Source of the DNA: Bacteroides xylanisolvens XB1A
Lineage (GTDB): Bacteria; Bacteroidota; Bacteroidia; Bacteroidales; Bacteroidaceae
Direction: 5' to 3'
DNA length: 64,000 nucleotides
Assembly: GCF_000210075.1 (NCBI RefSeq)
Contig: NC_021017.1
Location: 2,630,519 to 2,694,518, forward strand
Within the stretch, counting starts at the first letter, position 1. Each line of letters opens with the position of its first letter. Both the position numbers and the translations under genes were made by a program. Shown in pieces: positions 29,066 through 37,090 of this stretch. Under the pieces are notes generated by a model. The model worked only from the letters and a program-made list of their open reading frames with translations, did no database searches and was not told the origin of the DNA.

Positions 29066-29102
29066 TTCCTCGGTGTGCATCGACTTGTTCCTCACCGAGG
29101 AA
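29066..29102. repeat. Perfect 10-bp inverted repeat
   Basis: TTCCTCGGTG (29066-29075) pairs with CACCGAGGAA (29093-29102) around a 17-nt loop; a third partial copy TTCCCCGGTGAAG follows at about 29110. It is far more GC-rich than its surroundings. No U-run follows on either strand. Confidence 0.6.
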
Positions 29103-29436
29103 GCTATCGTTCCCCGGTGAAGAAGATAAAAATGGACTATTAAGAAACATTTTTATCTCTAGTTTACCATAATATATCGGAAAGGAAAAAATAATAAAAT
29201 GATTAGTTATTCGGGCATCTGCTCTCCAAATAACAAAAATAATCAAAAATCTATCGCAGCTTGATTGGCATATTTTCGAAACAGCCGAAATAGAGAATCG
29301 CGTAATTACAAATGCAGGACATTTTCCTGCTTTTCTTTACCAAACTGCAATTCACGTCCTTCTTCCAATGATTAAATATTCCTTTTTTAAGAATCATCGT
29401 TTTTTAAGAGGCTACTGATTCCTTCAGAAGGCTCTT

Positions 29437-29643
29437 TCAACTTTTATCCTTCAATAGCTCTTTTGTCTTATCCGCCAAAAACAGGGGGATATTAATCAAA
29501 TTACCATCTTGTTTCAAATTCAGCATTGAATAGCGAATCAGGTAAGCGGGTTGGAAAAGCTTCTCATAATGAATCACACTTTTGATATCAGAAATGTGAT
29601 AACTTACACATTTCTGATATGAGTTTCGTGCGAATCTACACAT
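29437..29643 (-). CDS. Possible 68-residue hypothetical protein or remnant
   Basis: This short reading frame encodes a basic, helical-looking peptide (a QDGNLINIPLFLADKTKELLKDKS-type tail) that resembles no family I recognise. The hairpin at 29585-29620 lies inside it, which argues against a conserved gene. It may be the end of a decayed gene. Confidence 0.2.
   Translation of the reverse strand: MCRFARNSYQKCVSYHISDIKSVIHYEKLFQPAYLIRYSMLNLKQDGNLINIPLFLADKTKELLKDKS
29585..29620. repeat. Perfect 14-bp inverted repeat downstream of the dextran locus
   Basis: ATATCAGAAATGTG (29585-29598) pairs with CACATTTCTGATAT (29607-29620) around an 8-nt loop. It lies about 80 bp after the GH31 stop on the minus strand, where a transcript end is expected, but lacks a U-run, so it may be a processed 3' end or a protein-binding site. 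Confidence 0.55.
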
Positions 29644-29699
29644 TATCCATATAAAACGAAAGAAAAACTCTGAATATTAGCTTGCCAACAGCTCCCTGT

Positions 29700-32216
29700 T
29701 TATTTAAAAGTAATCATCAACTGTTCATCAACACCTTTATCAGGTATTCTCACACTACAGACACCTGTTTCCTTATCCCAACTCCACGCTACAGTTTCAG
29801 TGTTATTCTCCAGATTTTCTTCCAAACGTTCCGGTTTAGTTTGCTTTATCTTCTTTCCTTTGACAGTTATCTCTTTCGGAGCTTTCGCAGAATAAATACG
29901 GAACAACAGATTTCTCGGACCGGGAACAGTGTATCCTTTTCCTTCACGGGCAGAGACGGTCAGTTCATATCCATTTGCCAGAGTGCTGCAAATAATCGGT
30001 GTTTTGACAAATTCATCACGCTGATATCCTAAGTCTTCTCCTTCATCTTCGTAAAGAGTAAAGGCTGCTTGTGCACCTTCCTGGGCGGGAAAGATTTCAA
30101 AAGTAAGTGGATATACCGGTTTCTCATGGGTGTAGTTCATCACCGGCATGGTGGGGATGATGGAACCTTGCTTCACAAACATGGGAATAGAAGACAAGGG
30201 AGCGTCAACGGTAGTCCATTGCTCTCCGGTGTAGACCGTCTGCTTGTTGTTGTAGTCTATCCATGTGCCTTCGGGAAGATACACGTTCTTTGTGCGAGCA
30301 CCTTTCTTCACCACAGGAGCTACCAACAATTCACGACCGAACAGGAATTGGGCATCCGTGGAGAAAGTTTCCATATCCATTGGATATTCCAGAAACAGAG
30401 GCCGCATGATAGGCAATCCTGTATCATACGCTTCTCGGGCGTAAGTGTAGATATACGGCAACAAACGATATTTCAGCTCGATAGCCGCTTTCGCGTTCTT
30501 TTCCGCTTCCGGCCCGAAAAGCCACGGTTCCACCGGGTTATCTCCCTCATGGTGGATACGACTCAAAGGATTAAATGCTCCGAATTGAATCCAACGGGTA
30601 TAGAGTTCCGCCATAGCCGGATAATCCTCAATATCCCCACAGTAACCGGTGATATCACAGGAAGAAAATGGGATTAATCCCAATCCGGCGGAAAGCATTA
30701 CAGGAATCTGATTGGCTAATTGTCCCCAACCTTGCAGTACGTCGTCTCCGTTTCCGCTATCACCCGTCCAGCCAAACGTATAACGTTGCAAGCCGGCATA
30801 AGCAGCACGAGTCATCTGGAAAACACGACGGTCCGGATTCCTCTTTTCAAATTGCTCCTTTACCACTTTGTCCCAGGTCAGACCATAGACGTTATGGATT
30901 TCATCGTGCATACCGAGATGGTGCTTCATCACCAGGCGTTCCGTCTGCTCCTCGTTACTCCAAGCAGGTTCGCCCATGTCTGTCCAGAAGCCGGAGACAC
31001 CATCGTCAATAGGTTTCTGCTGATAAGTTCCCCACCAGTCGGCTACGGTAGGCAAGGTAAAGTCCACCACTCCGCAGTTCCCACCCCACGGCCAGGGCAT
31101 ATCGTAGCTTTTACCGTTCGTATTGTCCTTTACAAAATAGCCCAGACGGTCTGCTTCTTCCCATTGTTTTTTGTTGGCTTGTGCAATTACCGGGTCTTGA
31201 GATACGACTACCTTAAAACCCATCTCTTTCAAATCCGAAAGCATCTTTTTGGGGTTTTCATAGTTTCCTTTGCGCCATTCGAAATCCTGCAAATATTCTG
31301 TCCAGCCGATATCCTGATAGATAATATCACAAGGTATTCCCCGTTTCCGGTAGCCTTCGGCTATCTCACGACTTAGCTTTTCACTTGTCAACAGACCGCG
31401 GCATTGAGCAAAACCCAACGCCCATTTCGGCGGCATGATAGGTTTTCCAGTCAGTCCGACGTATTGGCTGATGATTTCTTTATAGTCTTTACCGAAGATA
31501 AAGTAATATACCATTTCCCCGTTCGGAGCTTCAAAGCTGTAATAATCACGGCTCTCTGTTCCGAATTTGAATTCCGTCTTATAGGTGTTATCAAGGAAAA
31601 TACCATACCGGTAATTGCTCATAAAGAAAGGAATACTCTTGTAAAGAGGATCTTCTACCACACTATAACAAGGTTTGTCACTATTCCACATCTTATAAGA
31701 CTCGCCACGACGATCCATCTTTCCCGCTTTCTCACCAAGTCCGAAGAAGTGCTCGTCACGACGAAGCACTTTATATTCCACTTTCTTCGTTCCTTCACTG
31801 ACATGGCCTTTATCGGCATAATCACTAAACAGAAGTTTCTGATATTTATCGAATATCTGAAGACTCATCGGAGATTTATTCACCCGGATACGCAACTTCG
31901 GAGTAAATATCTCGTAACAGGCCGCCTGTTCATCCACATGAATAGTTCCTACCTCTTCCAGTTCTTCATTAATCACTGCAAACGAAGCATTTCTTCGTTG
32001 CAATTGCCCGTCGGGTGAGAACCAGATTTTCACGACGGAAGAGCTGCAAAGTTGCAATTGCAAGGCGGCACTGTCCGTCAGGTGAAAAGTCACCTGACGT
32101 CCTTGTTGTGTAAAAGAAGTGCACGTACGTATCTCATTTTCCGCCCAAACCCATGTTGGAAACATCAGACACAACACCCACACCCATAATCTATATCTAA
32201 TCATCATACCTATCAT
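29700..32216 (-). CDS. GH31 alpha-glucosidase (dextran locus)
   Basis: This 838-residue family 31 enzyme should release glucose from isomalto-oligosaccharides. The nucleophile Asp lies in GFWTDMGEP (about residue 405) and the acid/base Asp in GWTGDSGNGDD (about 473). The N-terminal galactose-mutarotase-like domain holds YKVLRRDEHFFGLGEKAGKMDRRG in part, and C-terminal beta domains follow. The signal peptide (VLCLMFPTWVWAEN) points to the periplasm. The start may be Met1 or Met5. It is last in the minus-strand dextran operon, 24 bp after GH66, as in the B. thetaiotaomicron BT_3086-3091 locus. Confidence 0.92.
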   Translation of the reverse strand: MIGMMIRYRLWVWVLCLMFPTWVWAENEIRTCTSFTQQGRQVTFHLTDSAALQLQLCSSSVVKIWFSPDGQLQRRNASFAVINEELEEVGTIHVDEQAACYEIFTPKLRIRVNKSPMSLQIFDKYQKLLFSDYADKGHVSEGTKKVEYKVLRRDEHFFGLGEKAGKMDRRGESYKMWNSDKPCYSVVEDPLYKSIPFFMSNYRYGIFLDNTYKTEFKFGTESRDYYSFEAPNGEMVYYFIFGKDYKEIISQYVGLTGKPIMPPKWALGFAQCRGLLTSEKLSREIAEGYRKRGIPCDIIYQDIGWTEYLQDFEWRKGNYENPKKMLSDLKEMGFKVVVSQDPVIAQANKKQWEEADRLGYFVKDNTNGKSYDMPWPWGGNCGVVDFTLPTVADWWGTYQQKPIDDGVSGFWTDMGEPAWSNEEQTERLVMKHHLGMHDEIHNVYGLTWDKVVKEQFEKRNPDRRVFQMTRAAYAGLQRYTFGWTGDSGNGDDVLQGWGQLANQIPVMLSAGLGLIPFSSCDITGYCGDIEDYPAMAELYTRWIQFGAFNPLSRIHHEGDNPVEPWLFGPEAEKNAKAAIELKYRLLPYIYTYAREAYDTGLPIMRPLFLEYPMDMETFSTDAQFLFGRELLVAPVVKKGARTKNVYLPEGTWIDYNNKQTVYTGEQWTTVDAPLSSIPMFVKQGSIIPTMPVMNYTHEKPVYPLTFEIFPAQEGAQAAFTLYEDEGEDLGYQRDEFVKTPIICSTLANGYELTVSAREGKGYTVPGPRNLLFRIYSAKAPKEITVKGKKIKQTKPERLEENLENNTETVAWSWDKETGVCSVRIPDKGVDEQLMITFK

Positions 32217-32240
32217 TTTAGTTATTCTGTAGCAGCCACT

Positions 32241-34019
32241 TTATTCAGCCACAATCATCGTCCAATATTTCAGGGAAGGCAATGTGAAAGAGACAACTCC
32301 ATTCTCCTGTGTAAAGGCCAATTCCTGCAAAGCCCCTCCGTGTACATCCGGCGACGCTACCCACAGCTTATTCACCTTTGCCGACAGATTCATTTGCAAA
32401 GCCGCTTTTGTAATCAAAGCCGGTTCCGGCATCGTACCGTCCACATCTCTCCAGCTAAGGCTGTTCGCTTGCGAGAAATTAAGAAGATGTATCACTTGCT
32501 TGCCACCTACCTGCTTGGCATAAGTAGTAACCGATCCCTGTTGAGGAGGCCAACTATTCAATCTCATTTCGCCATTGGTACAATTCATGGAAACACTATT
32601 CTCTGTACCACCGTCACGAAGCAGGTTTTGATAAGAAGTCAGGAAATCATAATAACGAACCATCGCTGTTTTCAATTCTTCGCTCATTGTCAGGTTCTCA
32701 TTCGGAAAGTACTCTTTGCACAACATGTGATCGCCTCCCAACTCAAGGTGCGAACCACCCAAAGCAAACATGACAGCATCCGTCAGCAGAATACCCGGCG
32801 TATTAAATTCTCCCCGGTTATCCGCTTTATTATAATTCATATAAGCTGCAAAAACCGTATTCAACTGATAATTGCCATAGACTCCATTTTCATAAAGAAT
32901 GGCTTTCAGATTGGTAAAATCAGCCTCATCCGCCCACACCTCATTATAGAAGAAATCAACTTTACCTGTCTCCCCTATCTGACGGGCACCGTAACGGCTG
33001 ACCGCATTCATCACCAAACTCTTGTCCGGATGAGCCTGCTTCGTCGCTTCAATAAAAGAAGCATATCCCTCACGCAGATTGACCGGAATACCGTTGTAAT
33101 TGTAAAGCGTGCTGCGTCGTCCCAACTGGTCTATCTGATAGCCGTCGAAGGCAAAGTTCGCATATACATCATCATTCCTTTCGTTCAAATATTTCTGCCA
33201 TTCCTTATTAGAAGGATCTACCAGATAAATATTACTTTTCCATCCGCCCGGCAGATCATGACTGTCTTTAGTAGTGTGAGAAGCATCCTTAAACAAATAC
33301 CATTCCTCCTTCACCCCGTCCGCAGCGGCATCCTTCAACGCCCCAAAACAAAGATTGTAAAACATAGACTTCATACCGAAACGATGCTGCGCTTCAATGT
33401 AATTCTTCACAGAACTTGTATAAACCTCCCGGTTAGCGATGTCCATATATACTTCGTCCAACTGCGTACGTGTACCGCCCAACGGCCAGTGATGTTTATT
33501 ATGCCAGTCCTGAAACTGTACCCAATTGATGTGATGACGATTCAGATACGCCATCTCTTCCTGTGTCTTTTCGGCTGTCTTCTCCCGACTGAAATCAGCG
33601 ACAAAACCATAACGCGGAAAACGTGCCGGATCACTGGATACATCTACCGCAATCGTACCGACAATTACATCCGTACCATTCTCCTGACGATACAGTTCCG
33701 CCATATATCCTTTGAAATCAGTAGTAGGCGGTTGCCATATCCAGCTCGTACCATTTACCGACTCTTCTCCGACAACCTCCCCTAAAAGACGATAGCGAAC
33801 TTTAGTTCCGGCAGGCAACGCATCTTCTGCTGTAAATACCACTTTCTCCCCCGGTTTATAGAAAGCCTTATCCGTAGACAGGTCCACACTTAAATCCGAT
33901 GTTACCGGAGTCACTTCGGTGACACTGCCCGAAGCTCCTCCATTCTCTTGGTTCGACCCATGATCGTCACTGCAAGCCATACACAGAAAAGCAGCCACCC
34001 AATATATTATTTTCTTCAT
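32241..34019 (-). CDS. GH66 endo-dextranase, lipoprotein
   Basis: This 592-residue family 66 enzyme cleaves alpha-1,6-glucan (dextran) internally. The nucleophile Asp lies in FAFDGYQIDQLGRR (about residue 310) and the acid/base Glu in FFYNEVWADEADF (about 370); FVADFSREKTAEKTQEEM and HHINWVQFQDWHNKHHWPLGG (in part) at about 150-190 are family blocks. An N-terminal Ig-like domain precedes the barrel. A lipobox (LCMACSDD) suggests surface display, fitting the role of generating oligosaccharides for SusC/SusD import. No cyclisation-associated insert is evident. Confidence 0.92.
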   Translation of the reverse strand: MKKIIYWVAAFLCMACSDDHGSNQENGGASGSVTEVTPVTSDLSVDLSTDKAFYKPGEKVVFTAEDALPAGTKVRYRLLGEVVGEESVNGTSWIWQPPTTDFKGYMAELYRQENGTDVIVGTIAVDVSSDPARFPRYGFVADFSREKTAEKTQEEMAYLNRHHINWVQFQDWHNKHHWPLGGTRTQLDEVYMDIANREVYTSSVKNYIEAQHRFGMKSMFYNLCFGALKDAAADGVKEEWYLFKDASHTTKDSHDLPGGWKSNIYLVDPSNKEWQKYLNERNDDVYANFAFDGYQIDQLGRRSTLYNYNGIPVNLREGYASFIEATKQAHPDKSLVMNAVSRYGARQIGETGKVDFFYNEVWADEADFTNLKAILYENGVYGNYQLNTVFAAYMNYNKADNRGEFNTPGILLTDAVMFALGGSHLELGGDHMLCKEYFPNENLTMSEELKTAMVRYYDFLTSYQNLLRDGGTENSVSMNCTNGEMRLNSWPPQQGSVTTYAKQVGGKQVIHLLNFSQANSLSWRDVDGTMPEPALITKAALQMNLSAKVNKLWVASPDVHGGALQELAFTQENGVVSFTLPSLKYWTMIVAE

Positions 34020-34033
34020 CTTGAATTCTTGTT

Positions 34034-35551
34034 TTATTGTTTCACAATCGAAATCGTCTCTTTCAACTGGTCAATCGTAATCCGATAAGAACCGGCTTCC
34101 TGAATATTCCATTTATAATCCAAACTACCCAAATCTGTATCCGGATACATACTGTTCAACTCCGCATCCGACTTAGCAACGAACAATGCCGTCTCTACTT
34201 CCCCCGTCGGAGCCTTGTTGCTCTTATCCGCCATAAACCAATCCCCGTTCCAGTCTGACTGCTTATCGCAGGATATCTTCATCTCACCTGCCTTCAGCGT
34301 GCCGCTCCAGGTAAAGATATAAGGACTGTCGGCACTCTTAGTCATCGGAGTAGCATTGCCTAAATCCCATCCGTTCGGAGTTGCCTCACCCACCAGATAC
34401 AGTCCTTCGTAAGGAGTGAACGGACGCATCAGCATCTTTTCTTTTCCTTTTCCTGTGTAGAACCATACTTTATAAGGCTTGCCACATTCGGCTTCCTTCA
34501 TCTGCCATTTATTATCGTCACCTCCAAGCACTACGGATGTCGAAGTGTACGGAGCATTAGCCATGGTAGGATGGAAGAAAGCATCCGCCTGACCGAAATC
34601 TGTCACAGAAGCGAATTTAAATTCTCCGTCTGCCTTCCAGGGAATCACGGCTCCATAATGGAACAGATCCATTTGGACAGCATCTTTAGACAGTGCTTCA
34701 AATCCCCAACCATTGTTACCCGTAAACGAACCGACAATGAAAAATTCTTCATATCTCCAGCCAATATCTTCTGTTTCGGTAAGTGTCAACGTCAAGTCGA
34801 GCAGGTTTGCTTTTACGATATAAGTTGCTTCTTTACTGATTGTGAACTGTTCGTCCGGTTGGTCACCCGATGTACGGTAGGTCAGTTTGAATCCTTCTTC
34901 GGCAGTAGCATCGCGGTTGTACGACGGCAGGAATTCTCCTAAGGTCGTTATAAACTTAAACGATCCGGTATTCAGCTTTCCTGTCCATGTAAATTGTCCG
35001 TTATCCGTACGTTCCATTGCCGTTGCGTTATCGGCGCTCCATTCGCTCGGAGCAGCATCACCAATCAGGTAAAGCGTGGTAGTAACCGGCTGGTAGGTAG
35101 TCACTGTAAAGGCAGTCGTCGCAATCTGTTTCTGATCTTCCATTCCGGCAACAACCGCTGTGATACGTGCTTCCAACTCCGCTTTCACGGCATAGCCGAT
35201 ACCGAACTGCGTATTCAAGAATTGGTTGAGTTCTTCCACTTTCTTAGTCCATTGATACGTTCCCGTACCCAAATCCACCGAATAAGGATTCGCAAAGTCC
35301 GTTCCAGCTTTCGCCAGTTCCAGCGTATAAGAGATACGGTTACCGCTTCCATAATTCGTACCGGTAGTCCATGAAAGCGCCAATGCTTCCTGGCTATGGT
35401 TCTTTTCGTTCAACACCAACTCCTGCTGATTCACCGAAAGGGTGAGGGTATCATGTCCTTTATCTGTCTCCATATAATCCTCGGCACAGGCAACCATCGT
35501 TGCACCGATGAAAAGAGAGCATAACAACTGATATATATATTTCTTCATCAT
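34034..35551 (-). CDS. SusE/SusF-like alpha-glucan-binding lipoprotein (dextran locus)
   Basis: This 505-residue lipoprotein (MVACAEDY) has a SusE-type N-terminal Ig domain (about 35-150, LTLSVNQQELVLNEKNHSQEALALSWT in part). It is followed by three CBM-like repeats with the pattern LYLIGDAAPSEW / FFIVGSFTGNNGW / LYLVGEATPNGWD (about 165, 265 and 385), each rich in Trp. These resemble the starch-binding modules of SusE and SusF. It probably binds dextran at the cell surface. The neighbours are GH66 (14 bp) and susD (33 bp). Confidence 0.88.
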   Translation of the reverse strand: MMKKYIYQLLCSLFIGATMVACAEDYMETDKGHDTLTLSVNQQELVLNEKNHSQEALALSWTTGTNYGSGNRISYTLELAKAGTDFANPYSVDLGTGTYQWTKKVEELNQFLNTQFGIGYAVKAELEARITAVVAGMEDQKQIATTAFTVTTYQPVTTTLYLIGDAAPSEWSADNATAMERTDNGQFTWTGKLNTGSFKFITTLGEFLPSYNRDATAEEGFKLTYRTSGDQPDEQFTISKEATYIVKANLLDLTLTLTETEDIGWRYEEFFIVGSFTGNNGWGFEALSKDAVQMDLFHYGAVIPWKADGEFKFASVTDFGQADAFFHPTMANAPYTSTSVVLGGDDNKWQMKEAECGKPYKVWFYTGKGKEKMLMRPFTPYEGLYLVGEATPNGWDLGNATPMTKSADSPYIFTWSGTLKAGEMKISCDKQSDWNGDWFMADKSNKAPTGEVETALFVAKSDAELNSMYPDTDLGSLDYKWNIQEAGSYRITIDQLKETISIVKQ

Positions 35552-35584
35552 ATTATTTGTCTAAATGAATGATTATAAAACGGA

Positions 35585-37075
35585 TTAATAACCGGGATTT
35601 TGAGTCATCAGGTGATTGGAGTCCATCTCCGTCTGCGGAATAGGCAACAGGAGACGTTCTTTGGTCACATTATTCTTACCGATAGATTTCAGGAATGTCA
35701 ATGCATAATTTCCATTATCAACCCGGATCATATCGAACCAGCGATGTCCCTCAAAAGCAAGTTCCATCCGACGTTCATGAATAATCTTTTCTCTCATTTC
35801 GGTCTGCGTCAGAGTGGTCGGCAGCTCTGTCAGCCCGGCACGCTTACGAACGATATTCATCGGTTCGGCAGCCTGATCCGGATGTCCCTGCTCATTCAAG
35901 GCTTCCGCTTTCTTCAGTAAGACATCCGCATAACGGTATACTACAAAGTTGTTGGGGTTGGTATTATACTCCGGAGAGACGGTTTTCGATACAAGGAACT
36001 TACGTACGTTATAACCCGTATTCGACCAGGAACGTCTGTATTCCATACCGTCAAAAGCAGGACAACCCTGATACAACACAGTGATGTCTTTCCGCAAATC
36101 ACCGTCTTCGTATTGCTTGACAAACTCTTCCGTAGGCAGGTTCCATCCATAAGCACCGGCTACCATACCCGAATTACGTGGTCCCATGAAAGTAGACAAC
36201 CAGGACGCTTGATTATCGCCGCCCCAAAAGTCATATTCCGTACTACCGGAGTATTGCACTTCGAAGAGAGATTCCGCACCATTATTGATCGTCGCATTAA
36301 AGTTATCGGCATAATTGCATTGAGTCAGATCATATCCCATTGCAGCAATGTTATTGCACAAGGTCACTACTTCATTATAATAGTCACGATGATTGGGAGC
36401 CAGTGTCAGGTAAATATCCGCCAGCATCGCCATTGCAGCCTCTTTGCAGGCACGTCCCCTGTCAGCATCTCCATAACTGCTTTTCGGAGGAAGCATATTC
36501 ACTGCATTTTTGCAGTCGGAAAGAATTTGAGCATATACCTCATCTACCGTATTACGGGCAATATCCGCAGATTCTCCCGGTTCAAACGGCTCCAAGCGTA
36601 AAGGCACCCCTCCGTACAAACGAACCAGAATATAATAATAATGTGCACGCAGGAAATAAGCCTCACCCATGCAACGGGTCTTTATCTCATTGGAGACAGA
36701 TGCTGAAGGCAAATTGGAAAGCACGATGTTGCAACGTCCGATCCCAACCCACGGAGAACGCCATACATACAAGGCAAAGCCGTTATCGCTCTGGGCAATG
36801 AAATTGGAAGCCTGAACAGTCTCCAAACCGTCAGTACCTCCTCCGGCTCCTACTTCACTGTTGCCTGCAATGATGTCGAGGCTCCAAATACGCTGGTTAT
36901 ACATATTAGATGACTGAAGAGTCTTGTAGCAGGCAGTAGTCAGTGCCACAGCAATCTCATTCGTCACTTCCGATTCGGGATCGACGCCATATTTAGGATA
37001 TTTATCCAAGAAATCGTTGCACGATGTCAATGCCAGCATGGCAGACATAAATACCAAAGTTATTATCTTTTTCAT
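35585..37075 (-). CDS. SusD-like outer-membrane lipoprotein (dextran locus)
   Basis: This 496-residue SusD/RagB protein has a lipobox (LALTSCNDFLD), the block CMGEAYFLRAHYYYILVRLYGGVPL in part (about 132-156), and the C-terminal HERRMELAFEGHRWFDMIR (about 440-458). It ends with the usual NPGY. It is the SusC lid and binder for dextran oligosaccharides by analogy with BT_3089. It lies 15 bp after susC. Confidence 0.93.
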   Translation of the reverse strand: MKKIITLVFMSAMLALTSCNDFLDKYPKYGVDPESEVTNEIAVALTTACYKTLQSSNMYNQRIWSLDIIAGNSEVGAGGGTDGLETVQASNFIAQSDNGFALYVWRSPWVGIGRCNIVLSNLPSASVSNEIKTRCMGEAYFLRAHYYYILVRLYGGVPLRLEPFEPGESADIARNTVDEVYAQILSDCKNAVNMLPPKSSYGDADRGRACKEAAMAMLADIYLTLAPNHRDYYNEVVTLCNNIAAMGYDLTQCNYADNFNATINNGAESLFEVQYSGSTEYDFWGGDNQASWLSTFMGPRNSGMVAGAYGWNLPTEEFVKQYEDGDLRKDITVLYQGCPAFDGMEYRRSWSNTGYNVRKFLVSKTVSPEYNTNPNNFVVYRYADVLLKKAEALNEQGHPDQAAEPMNIVRKRAGLTELPTTLTQTEMREKIIHERRMELAFEGHRWFDMIRVDNGNYALTFLKSIGKNNVTKERLLLPIPQTEMDSNHLMTQNPGY

Positions 37076-37090
37076 ATTCTTTCTCCTGAT

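Larger units (their letters stand above)
28820..29699. other. 880-bp spacer without convincing gene between mannan and dextran loci
   Basis: The stretch is AT-rich. It holds two perfect hairpins (29066-29102 and 29585-29620) and two short minus-strand reading frames of 65 and 68 codons (29049-29246 and 29437-29643) with no recognisable domain. GTTCC-C motifs recur three times around 29064-29116. It may be a scar left when neighbouring loci were joined. Confidence 0.6.

Noticed and set aside
29049-29246. 65-codon minus-strand frame in the spacer before the dextran locus
   Set aside because: No signal, domain or promoter; the end overlaps a hairpin, so chance is the better explanation.
32340-33785. 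481-codon plus-strand open frame antisense to GH66
   Set aside because: The GH66 frame on the other strand has a lipoprotein signal, catalytic motifs and perfect operon spacing. The antisense product is Ile/Arg-rich with no domain, a shadow of codon bias.
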